Below the pieces are notes generated by a model. It was not told the origin of the DNA, did no database searches, and saw only the letters and a list, made by a program, of their open reading frames with translations. A stretch of 7,742 nt of DNA from Maricaulis sp963976135. Lineage in GTDB: Bacteria; Pseudomonadota; Alphaproteobacteria; Caulobacterales; Maricaulaceae. Each line of letters starts with the position of its first letter. The first letter of the stretch is position 1. Positions 1 through 5,756 of the stretch are shown in pieces. A program made the translations under genes and the position numbers. Location: assembly GCF_963976135.1 (NCBI RefSeq), contig NZ_CAXBKN010000110.1, forward strand, positions 1 through 7,742, in the 5' to 3' direction.

Positions 1-190
1 GGTCGGCAAGGTGGCGCTGATGGGGCAGATGATCCGCGATTTCGCGGCCAATGTGCTCGATCTCGACGGCCCGCTCCCGGCCACGGCCTTCGCCGGCAGC
101 CGTCTCTTCTCCGAGGAGGAAGCTGCAGCCCTGACGCGTCTGCTCGAGGCCGAGGCCGGGGCGGATGAACCGGGGGAGGGCGAGGCATGA
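1..190 (+). CDS. C-terminal end of a probable BlaI/MecI/CopY-family transcriptional repressor (partial)
   Basis: Only the last 62 codons are in the window; the reading frame is open from base 2 and stops with TGA at 188-190. The visible part is mostly helical in character. It ends with an SEEEAAALTRLLEAE-like helix (about residues 37-51 of the fragment), which resembles the C-terminal dimerisation helix of BlaI/MecI repressors. A short acidic, Gly/Glu-rich tail follows. The N-terminal winged-helix DNA-binding domain would lie upstream of the window. The stop codon overlaps the ATG of the next gene (ATGA, 187-190), so the two are very probably translationally coupled. BlaI-type repressors are commonly encoded next to BlaR1-like M56 proteases, which inactivate them when a signal arrives. 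The family call rests mainly on this context plus the tail helix, and the DNA-binding domain has not been seen. Confidence 0.62.
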   Translation, partial: VGKVALMGQMIRDFAANVLDLDGPLPATAFAGSRLFSEEEAAALTRLLEAEAGADEPGEGEA

Positions 191-1725
191 GTGGTTTCCT
201 CACAGCCCTGCTGATCGGGGCCGCGCTCACCCTGCCGGCGGCCGGCTTGGCCTGGCTGGCCGGTCTGGCCCTGCAGGCCCGCACCGGGCAATCATCCCCC
301 GCCTTGTGGCGCAGCGCGCGCCTGGTGGCGATCTTGCCGCTATTGCTGACCCCTTTGCTGTATGCGATCCCGCAAACCCTGCCGCCCATGCCGGCGCTCG
401 AATTCATCGATGAAACGGCGTTGGACCTGCCTGCCGCGGTTCCGGTGCGCGACGCCCTGACTGCCACACCCGCTGCCCTGACACTGCCATCGCTGGAAAT
501 CCAGCTGGCGGCTGTCTATGCCATCGGCCTGATCGCCTCGCTGCTGTTGGCCCTGCGGCGCCATCATCATCGTCGCCGGCTGCTGGCACGCAGCCGGATC
601 GCCGACGCGTCTGAACGTATTCTGCTGGATCGCGAGGCCGGGAAACTGGCCCTGCCGGCGCCGGAATTGCGCCTTTGTTCCAGCGCTGCCTCGCCCTTCC
701 TGACCGGCTGGCGCGGGGTGATTGTCGCGCCTGAGCGCCTGCTGCAGACGCCGGAACTGGCACGCCACGCCCTGGTCCATGAGCTCTGTCATCTGCGCCG
801 CGGCGATGAGCGCGACCGTTTGCTCGGCTCGGCGCTCACCATCGCGCTCTGGTTCAACTGGCCGCTGCGCCAGGTCGAACGCGAACTGGATGCCGCCCGC
901 GAAATCGCCTGCGACTCCGACGCCATCCAGGCGCTCGGACGCACCCAGTGCAAGGCCTATGCGGCGACTTTGATTGAAACCATGCGGAGCTCGGCCCAGC
1001 CCGTCTCTGCCTTCGGTCCTTACAACAGGAGACAAAGGGAAATGCGTATCAAAGCCATTCTTTCCGGCGGCCAGACCGTCAGACACTCCCTTCTCACCGC
1101 GGGCGCCGTACTGATTCTCGCCATTCCTGTCGCTTGCGCCCAGGCCACGGTGACGCCGCGGCGCGTGGTCAGCGCGCCGGTTGAACAGATCGCGCCTCAG
1201 ACGGAGATGCGCGTGATAGCCGACACAATCACGGTTCAACATCCGGTGCCGGGAACCGAGGGGCCCGGCAAGACGATCGCCGAGGGGCGGGTCCGGGTGG
1301 ACATGGCAAGCGGTCAGGTCGACTTCGTCCATCGGGTTCTCGAAGGCCGCGTGACTAGCGGTTTCGGTCAACGGCCGAGCCGACCGCTGGGGGCGAATAG
1401 GTTCCATGGCGGTACAGACATCGGTGCTCCGGAGGGCACTGATATCCATGTGCCCGCCGCCGGCGTCGTCACACACGCTGAAATGGGGTTTGAAGGCTCC
1501 GATAACTGGGGCAATACGGTGGTGGTGGATCATGGCGATGGCTGGTCGACGCTGTACGCCCATATGTCTTCTCTTGCCGTCGAACCCGGAGAAGTCCTGT
1601 CGATCGGTAGTGTTCTGGGTACGGTCGGCCAGACCGGCATCGCGACCGGCCCGCATTTGCATGTTGAGGTTCGCCATGAAGGCGAACGCGTCGACCCGGC
1701 CGATTACCTGACAGGGCTGCGCTGA
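187..1725 (+). CDS. BlaR1-like M56 metalloprotease fused to a periplasmic M23 (LytM-type) peptidase
   Basis: This 512-residue membrane protein starts at an ATG seven bases after a GGAGG (175-179). Predicted membrane segments are at about 4-29, 43-61, 107-123 and 302-318. Loop charges (R32/R42/R45 inside, an acidic 62-106 loop outside, the basic RRHHHRRR at 124-131 inside) match BlaR1 topology. The cytoplasmic region carries the M56 zinc site HELCH (H198, E199, H202) and EIACD (E239-D243), the usual third-ligand region. After the fourth membrane segment and a linker, an M23 domain (about 388-509) has H407, D411 and H492 as metal ligands, with H459 and H490 as the catalytic histidines of the LytM pattern. 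Classical BlaR1 has a penicillin-binding sensor at this position. By family logic the M56 part would cleave the upstream repressor or control its activity. The M23 part would cut or bind peptidoglycan in the periplasm. The signal and the target genes are unknown. The architecture is clear; its role as a sensor is inference. Confidence 0.9.
   Translation: MSGFLTALLIGAALTLPAAGLAWLAGLALQARTGQSSPALWRSARLVAILPLLLTPLLYAIPQTLPPMPALEFIDETALDLPAAVPVRDALTATPAALTLPSLEIQLAAVYAIGLIASLLLALRRHHHRRRLLARSRIADASERILLDREAGKLALPAPELRLCSSAASPFLTGWRGVIVAPERLLQTPELARHALVHELCHLRRGDERDRLLGSALTIALWFNWPLRQVERELDAAREIACDSDAIQALGRTQCKAYAATLIETMRSSAQPVSAFGPYNRRQREMRIKAILSGGQTVRHSLLTAGAVLILAIPVACAQATVTPRRVVSAPVEQIAPQTEMRVIADTITVQHPVPGTEGPGKTIAEGRVRVDMASGQVDFVHRVLEGRVTSGFGQRPSRPLGANRFHGGTDIGAPEGTDIHVPAAGVVTHAEMGFEGSDNWGNTVVVDHGDGWSTLYAHMSSLAVEPGEVLSIGSVLGTVGQTGIATGPHLHVEVRHEGERVDPADYLTGLR
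1027..1044 (+). promoter_or_regulatory. possible internal ribosome binding site and in-frame ATG within the M56-M23 gene
   Basis: AGGAG at 1027-1031 and a second purine-rich stretch (AAAGGGA, 1034-1040) lie just before an ATG at 1042-1044. That ATG is in frame and corresponds to M286 of the fusion protein. Starting there would give a 227-residue product. It would begin with a basic stretch (MRIKAILSGGQTVRH) and a hydrophobic core (302-318), followed by Ala-rich residues that could be a signal peptidase site, so it would look like a secreted stand-alone M23 peptidase. The same residues also belong to the basic stretch normally found before the last membrane segment of M56 proteins, so the match may be chance. 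No experimental support is visible. Confidence 0.3.
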
Positions 1726-1752
1726 CGCAGGCCGGTCATTCGCTAGCAAACG

Positions 1753-1784
1753 AAAACGGCCGGAGCATCGCCCCGGCCGCTTTT
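1753..1784. terminator. bidirectional intrinsic terminator between the convergent M56-M23 gene and greA
   Basis: CGGCCGG (1757-1763) and CCGGCCG (1773-1779) form a perfect seven-pair stem around a nine-base loop. AAAA (1753-1756) precedes the stem, and C plus TTTT (1780-1784) follows it. Read on the + strand the hairpin is followed, after one C, by four T; read on the - strand it is followed directly by four T. It lies 31 bases after the M56-M23 stop and 26 bases after the greA stop, where both transcripts need to end. The T tracts are short, so termination may be partial. Confidence 0.75.
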
Positions 1785-1806
1785 CATTGCCTGGCTGTCG
1801 AGGGGC

Positions 1807-2280
1807 TCAGCCCCACTCGACTTTCATGATCTCATAGGATTTCAGCCCGCCGGGCGCATTGACCTCGGCGACATCGCCGACTTCCTTGTTGATCATGGCG
1901 CGCGCGATCGGCGAGGAGATCGAGATCTTGCCCGCATGCACATCGGCCTCGTCCTCGCCGACGATCTGATAGGTCGCCTGCTCTTCAGTGTCTTCGTCGA
2001 GCACGGTGACGGTGGCGCCGAATTTGACGGTGGCGCCGCCCATCTTGGTGACATCGATAACCTGGGCGCGCGCGAGCTTGTCCTCAAGCTCCTGCACTCG
2101 GCCCTCGATATAGCCCTGGCGCTCCTTGGCCGCGTGATATTCGGCGTTCTCGGAGAGATCGCCATGCTCACGTGCCTCGGAAATCGCCGCGATCACCGCC
2201 GGGCGTTCTTCACTTTTGAGACGTCTCAGTTCTTCGTCGAGGGCTTTTTGCCCTGCGACGGTCATAGGGATCTTGTTCAT
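1807..2280 (-). CDS. greA: transcription elongation factor GreA
   Basis: The 157-residue product has the normal GreA length (E. coli, 158). The N-terminal coiled-coil domain (about 1-78) carries the conserved tip motif GDLSENAEYHAAKE at 40-53. It includes D41 and E44, the acidic residues that enter the RNA polymerase secondary channel and coordinate the magnesium used for transcript cleavage. The C-terminal FKBP-like domain (about 80-157) contains the conserved ISISSPIARA stretch and the APGG turn. The protein stimulates cleavage of the RNA 3' end in backtracked polymerase, restoring elongation. The ATG at 2278-2280 gives the canonical MNKIPMT start; the preceding AAGTGG is only a weak Shine-Dalgarno match. 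It lies 54 bases downstream of carB on the same strand with no convincing terminator between them, so it may be read through from carB or have its own promoter in the gap. Confidence 0.98.
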   Translation of the reverse strand: MNKIPMTVAGQKALDEELRRLKSEERPAVIAAISEAREHGDLSENAEYHAAKERQGYIEGRVQELEDKLARAQVIDVTKMGGATVKFGATVTVLDEDTEEQATYQIVGEDEADVHAGKISISSPIARAMINKEVGDVAEVNAPGGLKSYEIMKVEWG

Positions 2281-2334
2281 GCGACCACTTAACTACGGGA
2301 AATAAAAATAGGCTAGCGCCAGAGCTGCATACCA
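2281..2334 (-). promoter_or_regulatory. carB-greA spacer with an AT-rich tract, possible weak greA promoter
   Basis: The 54-base gap between the carB stop and the greA start contains an AT-rich run, unusual for this GC-rich window (TATTTTTATTT on the - strand, 2300-2310). A TTGATG at 2333-2338 overlaps the carB stop and lies 17 bases from TAGCCT (2310-2315), a weak -35/-10 arrangement. The only hairpin upstream of the T-rich run has a three-pair stem (GGC/GCC), too weak for a terminator. Whether this is a promoter or simply the leader of a carB-greA transcript cannot be settled from sequence. Confidence 0.25.
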
Positions 2335-5300
2335 TCAAGAGTAGGTCTGCAGAGCACGCGGTTCGAGCGCGCCTTCCTCAATTCGCCGCATCGACATGAT
2401 CGCGGCGCGGGCAGCCGAAGCGGTTGTGTAGCAAGGAATTTTCGCCTCCAGCGCGCTGCGCCGGATCGAATAGCTGTCGAGATGCGATTGCCGGCCCTCG
2501 GTGGTGTTGAAGATCAGCTGTACCTCGCCATTCTTCATCAGATCGACAATGTGGGGCCGGCCTTCGAACACCTTGTTGACTCGCGTCACCGGAACGCCCG
2601 CATCGGCGAAGGTCTTCGCCGTGCCGCCGGTGGCCAGGATCTTGAAGCCGAGCATGGCCAGCACGCGCGCCGGTTCGATCATCGCTGCCTTGTCCCCCTC
2701 GCGCAGCGAGATGAAGACACTGCCCTTGCGCGGCAGGTGAATGCCGGCGCCGAGTTCGGCCTTGGCGAAGGCGGCTTCGAACGTGGTGTCGATGCCCATG
2801 ACCTCACCGGTCGAGCGCATTTCGGGCCCGAGCACCGGATCGACGCCGGGGAAGCGCGCAAACGGCATCACGGCTTCCTTGACGGAGACATGTTTTGGTG
2901 CCGGATCCTTCAGCTTGAAATCGGCCAGACGCGCGCCGGCCATCACCTTGGCGGCCAGCTTGGCAACGGGCAGTCCGATCGCCTTGGCGACGAAGGGCAC
3001 GGTGCGCGAGGCGCGCGGATTGACTTCGAGCACGAAGATATCGCCATCCTTGACCGCGAACTGGACGTTCATCAGTCCCTTGACGCCGATCGCCATCGCC
3101 ATGGCGACGGTCTGGCGCTTGAGTTCGGCGATCATCCCGGCCGACAGCGAATAGGGCGGCAAGGAGCAGGCACTGTCGCCGGAATGCACGCCGGCTTCCT
3201 CGATATGCTGCATCACGCCGGCAACCCAGACCGTCTCGCCATCGCAGATCGCATCGACATCGACTTCATCGGCATCGGTCAGGTAGCGGTCGAGCAGGAG
3301 CGGGGACTTGCCCGAGACATTGACGGCATCGCGCAGATAGCGTTCCAGGCTGTCGGTCTCGCGGATGATTTCCATCGCGCGGCCGCCGAGCACATAGGAG
3401 GGGCGTAGCACGAGCGGAAAGCCAAGCTTTTCGGCTGCGGCGCGCGCTTCGTCCTCGGAATGGACGATCACATTGGGCGGCTGGCGCAGATCGAGCTGGT
3501 TGAGCAATTCCTTGAAGCGCTCGCGGTCCTCGGCGAGATCGATCGCGTCCGGCGCAGTGCCGAGGATCGGCACGCCTTCCGCTTCCAGTTCGCTGGCCAG
3601 CTTGAGCGGGGTCTGGCCGCCATACTGAACCACAACGCCCAGCAGGGTGCCATTCGAGCGCTCGGTCTCGATCAGTTCGAGCGTGTCCTCGATCGTCAGC
3701 GGCTCGAAATAGAGGCGGTCGGCGGTGTCGTAATCGGTCGAGACGGTTTCCGGATTGCAGTTCACCATGATGGACTCGATATCCATGTCGGCGAAGGCAA
3801 AGGCGGCGTGGCAGCAGCAATAATCGAATTCGATGCCCTGGCCGATCCGGTTGGGTCCGCCACCGAGGATGATCGCCTTTTTGCGTCCGGTCGGTTCGGA
3901 CTCGCATTCGACGCTGCCATCAAAGGCCGGCGTTTCGTAGCAGGAATACATATAGGGTGTCGGCGAGGCGAATTCGGCGGCGCAGGTGTCGACGCGCTTG
4001 AAGACGGGGCGCACGCCCAGCGCGCGGCGGGCGCGGCGCACGGCGGCCTCGTCCTGATTGGTCAATTGCGCCAGGCGCGCATCGGAGAAGCCCATCGCCT
4101 TGAGGGCGCGGAAGGCGGTGGCATCGGCCGGAAGACCGAGCGTCGAGATGTCGCCCTCGACCAGCACGATTTCTTCGATCTGGCGCAGGAACCAGGGTTC
4201 GTATAGCGAGGTGGCGCGGATCTCTTCCAGCGACAACCCCTCGCGGAAAGCCTGGGCGATCACCAGCAGCCGGTCCGGGCTCGCGATCGCGAGTGCCGCG
4301 CGAACGGCCTGTTTGCGGGCCGTCTCGTCGACGGCTTCTTCAACGCCGGGCAGGGCCATATCGTCAAAGCCCGACAGGCCGGTTTCCAGCGAACGCAGGG
4401 CTTTTTGCATGCTTTCCTGGAAGGTGCGACCGATCGCCATCGCTTCGCCGACCGATTTCATCGAGGTCGAGAGCGTCGCCTCGGCACCGGGATATTTCTC
4501 GAAGGCAAAGCGCGGGATCTTGGTGACGACATAATCGATGGTCGGTTCGAAACTGGCCGGGGTCGCGCCGCGGGTGATGTCATTGTCGATTTCGTCGAGC
4601 GTATAGCCGACCGCCAGCTTGGCAGCGACCTTGGCGATCGGGAAACCGGTCGCCTTCGAGGCCAGGGCCGAGGAGCGTGAAACGCGCGGATTCATCTCGA
4701 TGACGACCATGCGCCCATCGGCCGGATTGACCGCGAACTGGACATTGGAGCCGCCGGTCTCGACACCGATTTCGCGCAGCACGGCGATCGAGGCCGAGCG
4801 CATGATCTGGTATTCCTTGTCGGTCAGGGTCATGGCCGGGGCGACGGTGATGGAATCGCCGGTATGCACGCCCATCGGGTCGATATTCTCGATCGAGCAG
4901 ATGATGATGCAATTATCCGCCTTGTCGCGGACGACTTCCATCTCAAACTCTTTCCAGCCGACAATGCTCTCCTCGACAAGGATTTCATCGACCGGCGAGG
5001 CATCGAGCCCGCTCTGGCAGATCAGGCGGAATTCCTCGACATTATAGGCAATGCCACCGCCCGTGCCACCGAGCGTGAAGGAGGGGCGGATAATGGTCGG
5101 CAGACCGATCTCGATCATCGCCGCCTCGGCCTCCTCCATGGTATGCACGACGGCCGAGCGCGGGCTCTCCAGGCCGATCTTTTCCATGGCGGTGCGGAAG
5201 CGCTGGCGGTTCTCGGCCTTATCGATGACATCGGCCTTGGCGCCGATCATCTCGACCTTGAACAGATCCAGCACGCCGCGCCGGTCGAGCTCAAGGGCAC

Positions 5301-5592
5301 AATTGAGCGCTGTCTGGCCGCCCATGGTTGGCAGCAGGGCATCAGGGCGCTCGATCTCGATCACCTTGGTGACCATTTCCGGCGTGATGGGTTCAATATA
5401 GGTCGCGTCGGCGAGCTCCGGATCGGTCATGATCGTCGCCGGGTTGGAATTGACCAGGATCACCCGGTAGCCCTCGGCCTTCAACGCCTTCACCGCCTGC
5501 ACCCCGGAATAATCGAATTCGCAGGCCTGGCCGATGACGATCGGACCTGCGCCAATGATCAGGATGGATTTGATGTCGGTGCGTTTGGGCAT
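2335..5592 (-). CDS. carB: carbamoyl-phosphate synthase large subunit
   Basis: This 1085-residue CarB is collinear with E. coli CarB (1073). It takes ammonia released by CarA and, with bicarbonate and two ATP, makes carbamoyl phosphate for pyrimidine and arginine synthesis in the cytoplasm. The first ATP-grasp half (about 1-402) has R129, R169, E215, H243, E299, N301 and R303 at the same numbers as in E. coli. An oligomerisation domain follows. The second ATP-grasp half (about 565-950) has the RPSYVLGGRAMEI loop, the HSGDSACSLP segment and E856/N858. The C-terminal MGS-type allosteric domain keeps K968, T988, T991, K1007, N1029 and T1031, the equivalents of the E. coli UMP/IMP-binding residues shifted by 14, so UMP feedback inhibition is plausible. 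The extra residues fall mainly in the oligomerisation domain and the linker before the second half. The ATG at 5590-5592 gives the canonical MPKRTDIKSI start; the upstream GGAAA is a weak ribosome site. greA follows. Confidence 0.99.
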   Translation of the reverse strand: MPKRTDIKSILIIGAGPIVIGQACEFDYSGVQAVKALKAEGYRVILVNSNPATIMTDPELADATYIEPITPEMVTKVIEIERPDALLPTMGGQTALNCALELDRRGVLDLFKVEMIGAKADVIDKAENRQRFRTAMEKIGLESPRSAVVHTMEEAEAAMIEIGLPTIIRPSFTLGGTGGGIAYNVEEFRLICQSGLDASPVDEILVEESIVGWKEFEMEVVRDKADNCIIICSIENIDPMGVHTGDSITVAPAMTLTDKEYQIMRSASIAVLREIGVETGGSNVQFAVNPADGRMVVIEMNPRVSRSSALASKATGFPIAKVAAKLAVGYTLDEIDNDITRGATPASFEPTIDYVVTKIPRFAFEKYPGAEATLSTSMKSVGEAMAIGRTFQESMQKALRSLETGLSGFDDMALPGVEEAVDETARKQAVRAALAIASPDRLLVIAQAFREGLSLEEIRATSLYEPWFLRQIEEIVLVEGDISTLGLPADATAFRALKAMGFSDARLAQLTNQDEAAVRRARRALGVRPVFKRVDTCAAEFASPTPYMYSCYETPAFDGSVECESEPTGRKKAIILGGGPNRIGQGIEFDYCCCHAAFAFADMDIESIMVNCNPETVSTDYDTADRLYFEPLTIEDTLELIETERSNGTLLGVVVQYGGQTPLKLASELEAEGVPILGTAPDAIDLAEDRERFKELLNQLDLRQPPNVIVHSEDEARAAAEKLGFPLVLRPSYVLGGRAMEIIRETDSLERYLRDAVNVSGKSPLLLDRYLTDADEVDVDAICDGETVWVAGVMQHIEEAGVHSGDSACSLPPYSLSAGMIAELKRQTVAMAMAIGVKGLMNVQFAVKDGDIFVLEVNPRASRTVPFVAKAIGLPVAKLAAKVMAGARLADFKLKDPAPKHVSVKEAVMPFARFPGVDPVLGPEMRSTGEVMGIDTTFEAAFAKAELGAGIHLPRKGSVFISLREGDKAAMIEPARVLAMLGFKILATGGTAKTFADAGVPVTRVNKVFEGRPHIVDLMKNGEVQLIFNTTEGRQSHLDSYSIRRSALEAKIPCYTTASAARAAIMSMRRIEEGALEPRALQTYS

Positions 5593-5710
5593 GGGTTTCC
5601 AGTCTCACGTGCGCGCGCGTCCGGCCTGCCGCTGCGGGTGGCAGCGCCGGGTGGACGGAATGATTTAGTGCTGAAGCGGGTTCCTAACCGGGAATCGCCG
5701 CCATGGCGAG

Positions 5711-5744
5711 ACTTTATATGAGGCTTCACATGTAATCCGTTGAC
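5711..5744 (-). promoter_or_regulatory. possible carB promoter in the gap after the lipoprotein gene
   Basis: The 164-base gap 5593-5756 holds no gene. On the - strand it contains GTCAAC (5739-5744) followed by CATATAAAGT (5711-5720). This can be read as a weak -35 with a -10 of CATATA at 18 bases, or TATAAA at 20 bases. Transcription from here would leave a leader of about 110 bases before the carB ATG. The gap also holds one GANTC site (5692-5696), the methylation sequence of the alphaproteobacterial CcrM enzyme, and a ten-base palindrome CGCCATGGCG (5699-5708). I see no attenuator-like terminator before carB. The promoter call is a weak pattern match. Confidence 0.3.
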
Positions 5745-5756
5745 GGCAGATCCCGG

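Noticed and set aside
1108..1150. Lipobox after the last hydrophobic segment of the M56-M23 protein (IPVAC), considered as a lipoprotein site
   Set aside because: The -3 position is Pro where Leu, Val or Ile is expected, and the segment serves as the fourth membrane helix in M56 topology.
340..1749. A 469-codon open frame on the - strand opposite the M56-M23 gene
   Set aside because: It is antisense to a gene with two intact enzyme domains, shows no recognisable motif, and long antisense frames are expected in GC-rich coding DNA.
1936..2292. A 118-codon + strand frame opposite greA
   Set aside because: It is fully antisense to a canonical GreA and has no recognisable domain.
2300..2320. Hairpin plus T-rich run after carB, considered as a carB terminator
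   Set aside because: The stem is only three base pairs (GGC/GCC), too weak for intrinsic termination.
5699..5708. Palindrome CGCCATGGCG as an operator
   Set aside because: A ten-base palindrome built of common GC-rich words is likely by chance and has no second copy nearby that I could see.
2482..5721. Several long + strand open frames opposite carB (for example 2482-3408, 3460-4206, 4864-5721)
   Set aside because: They mirror the highly conserved carB sequence and have no independent motifs, so they are codon-bias shadows.
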